Shown piece after piece: positions 8,382 to 17,375 of a stretch of DNA of 64,000 nucleotides. The notes below the pieces were generated by a model. It did no database searches and was not told the origin of the DNA. It saw nothing but the letters and a program-made list of their open reading frames with translations. The stretch lies in NCBI GenBank assembly GCA_016703105.1, contig JADJCS010000014.1, positions 1 through 64,000 of the forward strand. The letters are read 5' to 3'. Made by a program: the position numbers and the translations under genes. The DNA is from Flavobacteriales bacterium (GTDB lineage Bacteria; Bacteroidota; Bacteroidia; Flavobacteriales_F; PHOS-HE28). Position 1 is the stretch's first letter. Every line of letters starts with the position of its first letter.

Positions 8382-8396
8382 GGCTGACGGTCAGCC
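8382..8396. promoter_or_regulatory. Perfect 7-bp palindrome upstream of the aminotransferase gene
   Basis: GGCTGACGGTCAGCC is a perfect inverted repeat with a one-base centre, in the 134-base gap between the lamin-tail gene and the aminotransferase start, 72 bases upstream of ATG 8310. It could be an operator or simply a chance palindrome; no matching second copy was seen in the window. Confidence 0.25.
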
Positions 8397-8444
8397 GGGT
8401 AAGCCGCGCGTTGAACAATTGTGCCCAAGACGGAGGATCGGATG

Positions 8445-11054
8445 CTAATCGAGCTTGTGCGCCAGCACCACCGTTTCCCGGAACCGCAGCACGTTCCCCG
8501 CGAGGTCGAACACCTCGAAGACAAATATGTGCGCCCCGATCCTTCCTTTGGAACCGTCCTCAAGGATGCCATCCCAGCTCACCGCACCTTCCACCCCGAG
8601 CAGGACATTGTTCAGTAAGGTCCGCTCTTCTCTTCCCGCCAAGTCGAACACTTTCAAGGTGCCTGTGAACCCCGGCTCGTCGAAACGGTAGGTCGCTGTC
8701 AACACGTCCTGGTACCCATCGTTGTCCGGACTGAAGATGGCCGGGTCGATGGTCAACTCACCACTTGGTGATGGCGCCGCGGAGAATTGAGAGTTGAGAT
8801 AGCCCGGGGTTGCCCAGCCTATGAGGTCCGATGCGCTGTGCCAGTTGCTCGCATCGTCCGCGGCGCGTGCGGGGTCCACGCGTTCCAGGCTCACGCCTTC
8901 GGTCTCGTTGAGCAACTCGAAGTGCATGTCGTCAGTGTACCGGAAGGTCTCCAGCGTGTCGCCTGCGGTCGCCATCAAGACCACGCTGCCTTCGCCGTTA
9001 TTGAAACTCGGCAGATCCGCTTCGAGGTATCGGTCCGCGATCCCGAGCGGATATTCCGCAGCGATGTTCGCCGGGTTCTCGGTGATCACCACGTATTGAC
9101 CGGGCAGAAGAAGGTCGGCCGCACCGATGGGCGTGATGTTGGCGATCTGGCCATCCTCCTCATTGGCCAGTGCGAGATCCGCCAGGGTCAATGTCTTGCT
9201 GCTGCGGTTGTAGAGTTCCACGAAGTCATAGCCACCCACGCGGGGATCGTAGAGCACTTCATTGATCACCACATCGCCCGCGGCGACCGGTTCCGGCAGC
9301 GCGAACTGCGCGGTGTTGGTAGAGCCGATCTCGTTACCGGGGCAGTCCTTGACGCCCCCGACGGTGATCGTGTACAGCACCCCGGCCACGAGCGGCGCAT
9401 CCAAGGTCACGTTCACGGTGGTGAGCGGTGCGGGTCCGTTCACCACCCCGATCACCGTTCCGCCGGGCGCGAGCGTATAGGCGGCGGTGCCGGTGCTGGT
9501 CGCATCAAGAAGTTCGTTGAAGAGGAGCCTCAGTTCCGTAGGGCTGATCACTTGCACGCTTGTCAAGGCCGGACCGGTGAGGTCGGGCACCACGGCGAAT
9601 ACGCTGTTCTCTTCCCCGGGGGTGCCTCCTTGTGGATCGTTGCTCGCGGTCCAGTTGGCCGCGCTGCTGCACGGGGTCGTTGGGTCGATCCGTTCCAGGG
9701 TCCAACCGCCATCGGCCTTTATGTCGTCATTGTACCAGGCATCGCTATAGGTCACCGCGTCGATGGGAACGCCGTTGTCGTCCTTCAGTTCCAGCGGGTC
9801 CCCATCATTGTTCAAAGACGGGAACGACCCAATGCTCACTACGGTGCCGAACACAGCATACTGCGGTGCGCTCGTGTCATCGGTGAGGATGGCGAACGCG
9901 CCCGGCGTTAAGGGAATGCTGGGAAAAGTGCCCGTGCTGCTGCCGTCGCCGATCGTCCAATCCGCCAGGTCGAAGGTCTTGTTCGTGGTCGCATTGAACA
10001 CCTCGATGAACTCCGCTTCAGGCAGGCCAATGATGGGGGTGGGGTCGGCGAAGATCTCGTTGATCACCACCTCGCCGGGCAGGGCTTCGTCCGGGACGAA
10101 GTAGAGCACATCCGTGGTCTCGTTCACGCAGGCGTTCGCGGCGAGGTCCTCCACGCCGTTCACCGTGATCGTGTAAGTGTTTCCGCTCTGCATGGCGATC
10201 GCGAGCGTGAGGTGCACCAGCGCGAGGTCCGTTCCATCGCGCACCACGGATGCCGCGCTGTTGAAAGGAATGATGTCGTAGTTGGCCTCCTCTTCCGCAG
10301 TGAACTGTTCCACCGCTTCGCTGAAGGCGAGATCGATCTGCGTATCGGAGATCACGGTAGCCGACACGAGCGCCGGAGGGGTAAGGTCCACGGGGATCGG
10401 ACCCGCGCTGATATCATCGAAGAAATGGTTGTTCACCGGCGTGCCTGCCGAACTCTGTTCGATACGAATGCCGAAGAAACCGGCGGTGGTGTACGTGCCC
10501 TCCGTGGCGCTGCCCGCAAGGGTGTAGGTACCCAATGCACCATCGTCGAAATAGAGGCTCCACAGGGCCGCGGCGGTGCGCGTCACCTTGATGCGGAACG
10601 GGTTCGCGGTGCTGCTGTTCACCACGCCATCCGGGCTTTGCACCAACAGGCTTACGGGCGTGCCCACATCGCTCCGGAAAAGCTCTACGCGGTCGTCCGT
10701 GCCGCCGATGCGCACGAAGTAGCCGTCAACCCCACTGGCCAGGTCGGCCGCGCTGCTCATCAGGTATACGTCGGCATAGTTCGCGCCGCTGGTGCTGAAC
10801 TTTAGGTCGATGAAGAATTCCCATTGGGCATCGTCCACCAGGCTGCTGGGCGTGCTCAGGTGGTAGTTGGCCGCGCCGGGGCTGTTGCTGCGCAACTGGC
10901 TGCCCACCACAGTGTAAAGGGCGTCGTCGCCCGTCCAAAGCGTGCCCAGGGTGAAGTCGCCGTCATCGAAGTTGTCGGAGAACTGCGCGCGCAGGCCGGT
11001 GACAGGCAGGAGGGCCGCGGCCAACAGGAAGGCCCGGGAAACAGCGGTGGACAT
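8445..11054 (-). CDS. Secreted lamin-tail-domain / Ig-like surface protein
   Basis: An 869-residue exported protein. ATG 11054 starts a signal peptide (MSTAVSRAFLLAAALLPVTG, then LRAQ). A family-16-like laminin/concanavalin fold segment follows (FSDNFDDGDFTLGTLWTG). Then come SbsA-type Ig-like domains (PPALVSATVISDTQIDLAFS and a second copy, GPALTSVQVISPTELRLLFN) alternating with two lamin-tail domains (VVINEIFADPTPI and VVINEVLYDPRVG). The C-terminus (IFSPDNDGYQDVLTATYRFD to the end) resembles the FlgD/gliding-motility-type terminal Ig domain seen on T9SS cargo. The likely role is extracellular or cell-surface adhesion or enzyme scaffold; no catalytic site was recognised. It stands alone, divergent from asd. 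Confidence 0.8.
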   Translation of the reverse strand: MSTAVSRAFLLAAALLPVTGLRAQFSDNFDDGDFTLGTLWTGDDALYTVVGSQLRSNSPGAANYHLSTPSSLVDDAQWEFFIDLKFSTSGANYADVYLMSSAADLASGVDGYFVRIGGTDDRVELFRSDVGTPVSLLVQSPDGVVNSSTANPFRIKVTRTAAALWSLYFDDGALGTYTLAGSATEGTYTTAGFFGIRIEQSSAGTPVNNHFFDDISAGPIPVDLTPPALVSATVISDTQIDLAFSEAVEQFTAEEEANYDIIPFNSAASVVRDGTDLALVHLTLAIAMQSGNTYTITVNGVEDLAANACVNETTDVLYFVPDEALPGEVVINEIFADPTPIIGLPEAEFIEVFNATTNKTFDLADWTIGDGSSTGTFPSIPLTPGAFAILTDDTSAPQYAVFGTVVSIGSFPSLNNDGDPLELKDDNGVPIDAVTYSDAWYNDDIKADGGWTLERIDPTTPCSSAANWTASNDPQGGTPGEENSVFAVVPDLTGPALTSVQVISPTELRLLFNELLDATSTGTAAYTLAPGGTVIGVVNGPAPLTTVNVTLDAPLVAGVLYTITVGGVKDCPGNEIGSTNTAQFALPEPVAAGDVVINEVLYDPRVGGYDFVELYNRSSKTLTLADLALANEEDGQIANITPIGAADLLLPGQYVVITENPANIAAEYPLGIADRYLEADLPSFNNGEGSVVLMATAGDTLETFRYTDDMHFELLNETEGVSLERVDPARAADDASNWHSASDLIGWATPGYLNSQFSAAPSPSGELTIDPAIFSPDNDGYQDVLTATYRFDEPGFTGTLKVFDLAGREERTLLNNVLLGVEGAVSWDGILEDGSKGRIGAHIFVFEVFDLAGNVLRFRETVVLAHKLD

Positions 11055-11278
11055 GGGCTCGTGAAGGCAAGCAAGGTAAGAGCATATCTCAGAATCGCCC
11101 TTCGCGCTGCGCAAGGGTCTTTCCCGCCCATGCTTCGTTCCCGGAACCTCACAGAGCCTCCGGTTATGCTCGGTTCCGGCGCCTCGCCTGAACGCGAAAG
11201 CCCTTTTGCTCGCATGCGAAAGCGATCCTGAGGTATGCTCTAGTACTTTCGGCCACCCGCGAACGTTACGGGCACATC

Positions 11279-12286
11279 ATGAAAGTCGCTGTGGTCGGTG
11301 CCACCGGATTGGTGGGCGGAGTGATGCTGAAAGTGCTCGAGGAGCGCGACTTCCCCGTGGAGGAACTTCTTCCAGTAGCCAGTGAGCGCAGCGCGGGCCG
11401 AACGGTCGTGTTCAAAGGGAAGGAGATCCCCGTGATGAGCATGGAAGCGGCCATCGCGGCGCGGCCGGATATCGCCTTGTTCTCCGCTGGAGGCGCTACT
11501 TCGTTGGAATGGGCCCCGCGCTTCGCGGAAATGGACTGCACGGTGATCGACAACAGCAGTGCCTGGCGTATGCGCGCCGATCGGCCGCTCGTGGTGCCCG
11601 AAGTGAACGGGCATGTGCTATCGGCCAACGACAGGATCATCGCCAACCCGAATTGCAGCACCATCCAAATGGTGATGGCATTGGCCCCGCTACACAAGGC
11701 GTATGGCGTGCAACGCGTGATCGTGAGCACGTACCAAGCAGTGACCGGCACGGGCATGAAAGCCGTGCGCCAGATGGAGAACGAGCGCAATGGGACCGAA
11801 GGCGAAATGGCCTATCCGTTCCCGATCGATCGCAATGTGATCCCCCGCTGTGATGCGTTCATTGAGAACGGTTACACCAAGGAGGAGATGAAATTGGTGA
11901 ACGAGACCAGGAAGATCCTCGACCCCTCGATCCGTGTTACCGCCACCGCCGTCCGCGTGCCGGTGACCGGAGGTCATAGCGAAGCAGTGAACGTGGAGTT
12001 CGAAAGGGAGTTCGATCTGGAGGACGTGCGACGCGTGCTACGTGAAGCTCCTGGCATCGTGCTTCAGGACGATCCGGCGAAGGATGTGTACCCTATGCCT
12101 CTCACGGCGCATGATCGCGATGCGGTGTTCGTGGGCCGCTTGCGACGGGACGAGACCCAACCGCGCACGCTGAACCTTTGGATCGTGGCGGATAACCTGC
12201 GCAAGGGAGCAGCGACGAACGCCGTGCAGATCGCGGAGCACTTGGTGCGGCACGGGTTGCTCAAGCCGCGGAAGGTCTCCGCCTGA
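11279..12286 (+). CDS. asd: Aspartate-semialdehyde dehydrogenase
   Basis: A 335-residue enzyme making L-aspartate 4-semialdehyde from aspartyl phosphate with NADPH, for lysine/diaminopimelate, threonine and methionine synthesis. The N-terminal nucleotide site is MKVAVVGATGLVGGVMLKVL. The catalytic cysteine is C126 in IANPNCSTIQMV, and the active-site His region is VPVTGGHSEAVNVEFE. Length is typical. It is transcribed alone on the plus strand and converges on lspA with only eight bases between. The 224-base upstream gap has purine/pyrimidine-rich sequence and several short inverted repeats but no clear promoter match. Confidence 0.96.
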   Translation: MKVAVVGATGLVGGVMLKVLEERDFPVEELLPVASERSAGRTVVFKGKEIPVMSMEAAIAARPDIALFSAGGATSLEWAPRFAEMDCTVIDNSSAWRMRADRPLVVPEVNGHVLSANDRIIANPNCSTIQMVMALAPLHKAYGVQRVIVSTYQAVTGTGMKAVRQMENERNGTEGEMAYPFPIDRNVIPRCDAFIENGYTKEEMKLVNETRKILDPSIRVTATAVRVPVTGGHSEAVNVEFEREFDLEDVRRVLREAPGIVLQDDPAKDVYPMPLTAHDRDAVFVGRLRRDETQPRTLNLWIVADNLRKGAATNAVQIAEHLVRHGLLKPRKVSA

Positions 12287-12294
12287 TCGGTCTT

Positions 12295-12954
12295 TCAGGG
12301 AATACTATCCGGCGTAGTGCTCGGTAGGGGCGGTTGCTCGGCAATGCGCACTTCACCTTCGTCAGGGCTTGTCCTTCCCTGGATCAGGATGAACATCGCC
12401 ATGCCCACGGTGATCGCGGCGTCCGCCAGATTGAAGACCGGCCGGAAGAACACGAAGGGCTCGCCACCCCAGAAAGGCAACCAATCCGGCAGCTGCCCCT
12501 CCCAGAGCGGGAAGTAGAACATGTCCACCACGGCCCCGTGGAAGAACGGCGCGTATCCGCCCTCGGGGGGGAACAAGACGGCCTTCTGGAACGGGGTGCT
12601 CGCACTGAAGAGTTGTCCGTAGAACGTGCTGTCGACGATGTTGCCCATTGCACCGGCCAGGATCAAGCTCAGGCTGGTGACCAGCCAAACCGAAGCATCC
12701 TTCACCAGGACCCGGCGAATGATGAAGGCGATCACGATCACCGCCACGATGCGGAACAAAGTGAGAGCCAGCTTCCCTTGGTCGCCACCGAACTCCAGCC
12801 CGAAAGCCATGCCGCGGTTCTCGATGAAGTGCAGGTAGCCCTTGCTGCCCAGCAGCGGGATCGAGCTGTCGTAGTAGAAGTTCAACTTCACCCACACCTT
12901 CAGCGCCTGGTCCGCAAGCAGGACCAGCGTTGTGATGAGCAACGCGCGTTTCAA
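12295..12954 (-). CDS. lspA: Lipoprotein signal peptidase (signal peptidase II)
   Basis: An inner-membrane aspartyl protease that cleaves lipoprotein signal peptides after diacylglyceryl modification. There are four predicted membrane helices, the conserved FIENRGMAFGL segment, and the two catalytic aspartates D108 (MGNIVDSTFYG) and D178 (VFNLADAAITVG). At 219 residues it is longer than the E. coli enzyme (164) because of an insert between the two Asp motifs, as is usual in Bacteroidota. It lies 25 bases downstream of the DksA-like gene and probably shares its transcript. The window encodes several lipobox proteins (37033, 47488, 48400, 54717, 55090) that would be substrates. Confidence 0.96.
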   Translation of the reverse strand: MKRALLITTLVLLADQALKVWVKLNFYYDSSIPLLGSKGYLHFIENRGMAFGLEFGGDQGKLALTLFRIVAVIVIAFIIRRVLVKDASVWLVTSLSLILAGAMGNIVDSTFYGQLFSASTPFQKAVLFPPEGGYAPFFHGAVVDMFYFPLWEGQLPDWLPFWGGEPFVFFRPVFNLADAAITVGMAMFILIQGRTSPDEGEVRIAEQPPLPSTTPDSIP

Positions 12955-12979
12955 GGGAGGAAGGGACCGCCCGGGCGGT

Positions 12980-13918
12980 CTAGTTGTTCAACTGCTGCTT
13001 GGCCTCAATGCTCAAGGTGGCATGGGGGACCAATCGCAGTCGCTCTTTGCTGATCAAGCGCCCGGTGACACGACAGATGCCGTAGGTCTTGTTGCGGATG
13101 CGCAGCAGGGCGTCCTCCAGGTGCTTGATGAACTTCTCCTGACGCGCGGCCAGCTGGGCGGTCTCTTCGCGGCTCAAGGTCTCACTGCCGTCCTCGATCA
13201 TCTTGAAGGAGGGGCTGGTGTCGTCCGTGCCGTTGTTGTCGTTGTTGGCGAGGGTCTGCTTCAGCAGATCGTAGTCCTTACGCGCTTCGTCCAATTTCTT
13301 ATTGATGATCTGCCTGAACTCGTCGAGCTCATCATCGGCATAGCGCTCTTTGTCAGCGGATTCCAAGGTGGACACTTGTTTTTTCACGATCGGGGCGGCC
13401 TTCGGCATCACGAGATTTCCGCTCATGCGCACCACCGGTGCCGCGGACTTCTCCTCCTTCACCTTGGCTTCCGAGCGCTTGGGGCGGCCGGCGGGTTTCG
13501 GGGTCGCCGCCTTCGGGGCTGCCGGCGCCGCCACAGGGGCGGTCTTTGCCGGAGCCTTGGCCACCGGGGTCGTTGGTTTCGTCACAGGTTTTGATACGGG
13601 TTTTTGCGGTGCGGCCTGTTTGGCCGGCACCACTTTTTTGGCCACCGTTTTTGGGGCCGGTTGCTTCTTTGCTGGAGCCGCCTTTGCGATCTTCTTCGCG
13701 ACGGGCTTCACTACTTTCTTCGGAGCGGCCTTTTTGGCTGCCGGCTTCTTCACCGCAGCTTTCTTCACCACTTTCTTCTTCACCGGAGCGGCCTTTTTGG
13801 CTGCGGGCTTTTTCGCCGCCTTTTTGGGTGCGGCTTTCTTCGCGACGGCCTTCTTGGCAGGCTTCGCGGCTTTCCCGGCCTTCTTCGGGGCGGGTTTGGG
13901 GGTTGACTTCTTGGCCAT
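12980..13918 (-). CDS. DksA/TraR-family protein with a 190-residue Lys/Ala/Pro tail
   Basis: A 312-residue protein in two parts. Residues 1 to about 155 are almost wholly Lys, Ala, Pro and Val in PAKKAAPKK-type repeats, like histone H1 or Hc1 tails, followed by a less regular linker. The last 130 residues form a DksA/TraR-like coiled coil and C-terminal globule (DDELDEFRQIINKKLDEARK, then KTYGICRVTGRLI and VPHATLSIEAKQ). The zinc finger is degenerate, with one Cys where classical DksA has four, a form seen in Bacteroidota relatives. DksA proteins bind RNA polymerase through its secondary channel; the tail suggests additional nucleic-acid binding, which is inference. It sits between ileS and lspA, the usual place for this family in the phylum. 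Confidence 0.85.
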   Translation of the reverse strand: MAKKSTPKPAPKKAGKAAKPAKKAVAKKAAPKKAAKKPAAKKAAPVKKKVVKKAAVKKPAAKKAAPKKVVKPVAKKIAKAAPAKKQPAPKTVAKKVVPAKQAAPQKPVSKPVTKPTTPVAKAPAKTAPVAAPAAPKAATPKPAGRPKRSEAKVKEEKSAAPVVRMSGNLVMPKAAPIVKKQVSTLESADKERYADDELDEFRQIINKKLDEARKDYDLLKQTLANNDNNGTDDTSPSFKMIEDGSETLSREETAQLAARQEKFIKHLEDALLRIRNKTYGICRVTGRLISKERLRLVPHATLSIEAKQQLNN

Positions 13919-13963
13919 GGCTACCCTCCGGATTTTGGTCCGCGAATATACACCCTTCCCCCG

Positions 13964-16900
13964 TTACCGGACCGCGCGGGACAAGGAGATCCGGCAGGTC
14001 AGACCCTCTTCCAGATCGAGCTCCTGAACCCCTCCGGAGACCCCTTCGAGTGTATCCGTAAGTAGCTGTCGGTCAGCCGTTAAGGCCAGTGTTTCGGAAA
14101 CGATATAACCGCCGTGCCGCTCCACGGCTTCCTCGAACCGGGCGTTCCCATTGCGCTGAATGTGCAGATCGATCCGGTCCGTCACCTCGAACCCGCACTC
14201 TTTCCGTAAGGTTTGGATCCGGCTCACCAACTCACGGGCGAGGCCTTCCTGGAGGAGCGCTTCGTTCAAAGTGATATCAAGTGCCACGGTCAATGCGCCA
14301 TCGCTGGCCACGCTGAGCCCGGGCACGTTCTCGGCGGAGATCTCCACGTCGTCGCGGAGCAGTACAACCTCCTGGCCCTCCACGGTAAGCTTCATGCTTC
14401 CGTTCGCTTCCAGTTCCGCGATCTGCGCTTGTGTGAAACCAACGACCGTGTTCGCGACGCTCTTCATGAGCTTGCCCATGCGCGCACCGAGCTTCTTGAA
14501 ATCGGGCTTGATCTTCTTGGTGAGGTTGCTCTCGCTCGCATCGAGGACCACGAGTTCCTTCACGTTCACTTCGCTCAATACCAGATCCCGTATCGCATCA
14601 AGACGTGTGCGCATCGCAGCATCGGTCACTGGCACCATCATCTTCTGCAGGGGCTGGCGCACGCGATGACCCTCCTTCTTGCGGATGCTCAATACGAGCG
14701 ACGTGAGCTTCTGCGCGAGCGCGGTGCGCTGCTCGAGTTCGATGTCGATCGCCGCGTGGTCCGTCTTGGGCCAGTCGCTCAGGTGCACACTGCTGCCCAC
14801 CAGGTCGCGATGAAGGCGATCACTAAAGAAGGGTGCGATCGGCGCGCTGAGCATCGCCACCACTTCCAAGCAACGGTGCAGCGTTTGGAACGCGGCGTTC
14901 TTGTCCGCGCCTTGTTCCCCTTTCCAGAAGCGGCGCCGGTTCAAGCGTACATACCAATTGCTCAGGTCCTCTACGACGAAGTCCTGGATGGCGCGCGCCG
15001 CAATGGTCGGTTCGTAGTCCGCGTAGCTCGCATCGGCCAGTTTCATCACGCTGTTGAGACGCGAGAGGATCCACCGGTCGGACTCGGTCAACGTGGCTTC
15101 ACCATTTCCGTCGAAGCTGTCGATGTTGGCATAGAGCGCGAAGAAGTTGTAGGTGTTGAAGAGCGCACGGAAGAACTTGCGCTGCACTTCGGTGATGCCT
15201 TCCGCATCGAACTTGAGGTTGTCCCACGGCGATGCGTTGCTGATCATATACCAGCGCACAGCATCGGCGCCGAACGCATCGAGCGTCTTGAACGGGTCCA
15301 CCGCGTTGCCGAGACGCTTGCTCATCTTCTGGCCCACCTTGTCGAGCACGAGACCATTGCTCACCACGGCTTTGTAGGCGACGCTGTCCTGCGTGAGCGT
15401 GGCGATGGCATGCAGCGTGTAGAACCAGCCGCGTGTTTGATCCACGCCTTCCGCAATGAAATCTGCCGGGAACGTTTCCTTGAAGATCGCTTCGTTCTCG
15501 AACGGATAGTGCCATTGCGCGTAAGGCATCGCACCGCTGTCGAACCACACATCGATGAGGTCCGTCTCGCGCTTCATCGGCTTGCCACCGGGCGAGACGA
15601 GCACGATGTTGTCCACGTACGGGCGATGGATATCGACGGTGTCGTAGTTGGCATCGCTCATGTCGTCCACCTTGAACGACGCGTACGGATCTTCCTTCAT
15701 CACACCGGCTTTCACCGCGCGCGCGATCTCTTCCTTCAGTTGCTTCAACGAACCGATGCACAGTTCTTCATCGCGATCCTCGGTGCGCCAGATCGGGAGT
15801 GGGATGCCCCAGTAGCGGCTGCGGCTGAGGTTCCAGTCCTGCAAGTTCTCCAACCAATTGCCGAAGCGGCCGGTACCGGTGCTTTCGGGCTTCCAGTTGA
15901 TCGTCTTGTTCAGTGCGATCAAGCGGTCCTTCTTCGCGGTCACGCGCACGAACCAACTGTCGAGCGGGTAGTAGAGAATGGGCTTGTCCGTGCGCCAGCA
16001 GTGCGGGTAGTTGTGCTCGTACTTCTCCACCTTGAAGGCGCGCCCCATCTCCTTCAACTTGATACTGAGCTCGACATCCACGCTCTTCTCCGGCGCTTGC
16101 CCTGCTGGGTAGTATTCGTTCTTCACGTACTTGCCGGCGAACTCGCCCATCTCCTTCGTGAAGCGGCCCTGCATGTCAACGAGCGTGAGCGTGCCGATGC
16201 CATGCTGGCGAGCCACGCGCATATCGTCCGCACCGAAACTTGGTGCCGTGTGGACCACGCCGGTGCCATCTTCCGTGGTCACGAAATCACCACCGATCAC
16301 CTTGAAGGAATCGCCGCCTTCGGGCTGTGCGTAGGGGAGGAGTTGCTCGTAGCGAATGCCTTCGAGTTGGTGGCCGTAGAACTCGCCCTCGATGGCCCAA
16401 GGGATGTTCTTGCCATCCTTCTTGTAGTCGTCGAACGAGGCGTTCTCGTTCTTCTCGTTGAAGTAGGCTGAGAGCCGGGACTTCGCGAGCACCATCGTTT
16501 GCGGCTCGTGCGTGTAGGGGTTGAACGACTTCACCCGCACATAGTCCAGCTTGGGGCCGATCGTGAGCGCACAGTTGCTCGGCAGCGTCCAGGGCGTGGT
16601 CGTCCAGGCAAGGATGAAGACATCGCCGAAAGCATCCTCGAACAGGAACTCCGATGCGTGGTCCTGCTTCACCTTGAACATGGCCACCACGCTCGTATCC
16701 TTCACCGGCTTGTACGTGCCGGGCTGGTTCAACTCGTGGCTGCTTAGGCCGGTGCCGGCCGCAGGCGAATAGGGCTGGATCGTGTAGCCTTTGTAGAGCA
16801 GATCATCGTCGTAGAGCTTCTTCAGCAGGAACCAGACGCTCTCGATGTACTTGGTGTGGTAGGTGACGTAGGGCTTCTCGAGATCGAGCCAGAAGCCGAT

Positions 16901-17317
16901 GCGCCTGGTCATGTCATTCCACACATCGGTGTAGCGCATCACGGCCTTCTTGCATGCCGCGTTGTAATCCTCGATGCTTATCTTCTTCCCGATGTCCTCC
17001 TTGGTAATGCCGAGCTCCTTCTCCACGCCCAACTCGATCGGCAGGCCGTGGGTATCCCAGCCGGCCTTGCGATCCACGCGTTTGCCTTTTTGCGTCTGGT
17101 AGCGGCAGAAGATGTCCTTGATGGCGCGGGCCATCACGTGGTGGATCCCCGGCAATCCGTTGGCGCTGGGCGGACCCTCATAGAACACGAAAGGTGGAGC
17201 GTCCTTGCGCAGCTCGAGGCTCTTGCCGAAGGTGTCCTCGGCATCCCATTGCTTCAATACCTCGTCGGCGACCTTGGGTAGATCGAGCTCATCGTACTGT
17301 GGGAAACGCTTGTCCAT
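13964..17317 (-). CDS. ileS: Isoleucyl-tRNA synthetase
   Basis: A class-I aminoacyl-tRNA synthetase of 1117 residues that charges tRNA-Ile. The HIGH-type signature is PSANGLPGIHHVMARAIKD and the KMSKS signature is DKVGQKMSKRLGNAVDPF. The editing CP1 domain (TTEDGTGVVHTAPSFGADD) lies between them, followed by the anticodon-binding domain. ATG 17317 (MDKRFPQYDELDLPKVADEV) is preferred over an upstream in-frame start because it matches the family N-terminus. Length is typical of the longer ileS type. The gene is followed after 45 bases by the DksA-like gene. A long open frame on the opposite strand is a composition shadow. Confidence 0.97.
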   Translation of the reverse strand: MDKRFPQYDELDLPKVADEVLKQWDAEDTFGKSLELRKDAPPFVFYEGPPSANGLPGIHHVMARAIKDIFCRYQTQKGKRVDRKAGWDTHGLPIELGVEKELGITKEDIGKKISIEDYNAACKKAVMRYTDVWNDMTRRIGFWLDLEKPYVTYHTKYIESVWFLLKKLYDDDLLYKGYTIQPYSPAAGTGLSSHELNQPGTYKPVKDTSVVAMFKVKQDHASEFLFEDAFGDVFILAWTTTPWTLPSNCALTIGPKLDYVRVKSFNPYTHEPQTMVLAKSRLSAYFNEKNENASFDDYKKDGKNIPWAIEGEFYGHQLEGIRYEQLLPYAQPEGGDSFKVIGGDFVTTEDGTGVVHTAPSFGADDMRVARQHGIGTLTLVDMQGRFTKEMGEFAGKYVKNEYYPAGQAPEKSVDVELSIKLKEMGRAFKVEKYEHNYPHCWRTDKPILYYPLDSWFVRVTAKKDRLIALNKTINWKPESTGTGRFGNWLENLQDWNLSRSRYWGIPLPIWRTEDRDEELCIGSLKQLKEEIARAVKAGVMKEDPYASFKVDDMSDANYDTVDIHRPYVDNIVLVSPGGKPMKRETDLIDVWFDSGAMPYAQWHYPFENEAIFKETFPADFIAEGVDQTRGWFYTLHAIATLTQDSVAYKAVVSNGLVLDKVGQKMSKRLGNAVDPFKTLDAFGADAVRWYMISNASPWDNLKFDAEGITEVQRKFFRALFNTYNFFALYANIDSFDGNGEATLTESDRWILSRLNSVMKLADASYADYEPTIAARAIQDFVVEDLSNWYVRLNRRRFWKGEQGADKNAAFQTLHRCLEVVAMLSAPIAPFFSDRLHRDLVGSSVHLSDWPKTDHAAIDIELEQRTALAQKLTSLVLSIRKKEGHRVRQPLQKMMVPVTDAAMRTRLDAIRDLVLSEVNVKELVVLDASESNLTKKIKPDFKKLGARMGKLMKSVANTVVGFTQAQIAELEANGSMKLTVEGQEVVLLRDDVEISAENVPGLSVASDGALTVALDITLNEALLQEGLARELVSRIQTLRKECGFEVTDRIDLHIQRNGNARFEEAVERHGGYIVSETLALTADRQLLTDTLEGVSGGVQELDLEEGLTCRISLSRAVR

Positions 17318-17375
17318 GGCGGGAACGAGGGCCGCGAAGATAGCTGGGCCGCACCTCACGCCACGACCGGCCGCC

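Noticed and set aside
11055..11278. Small RNA or promoter of asd
   Set aside because: Short inverted repeats and a TACTTTCG sequence are present but spacing and consensus are poor; no supported feature.
14213..16471. Open frame of 752 codons on the plus strand
   Set aside because: It lies wholly opposite ileS, whose motifs are intact; the translation is rich in His, Arg, Val and Glu without family features, as expected from the complement of GC-rich coding DNA.
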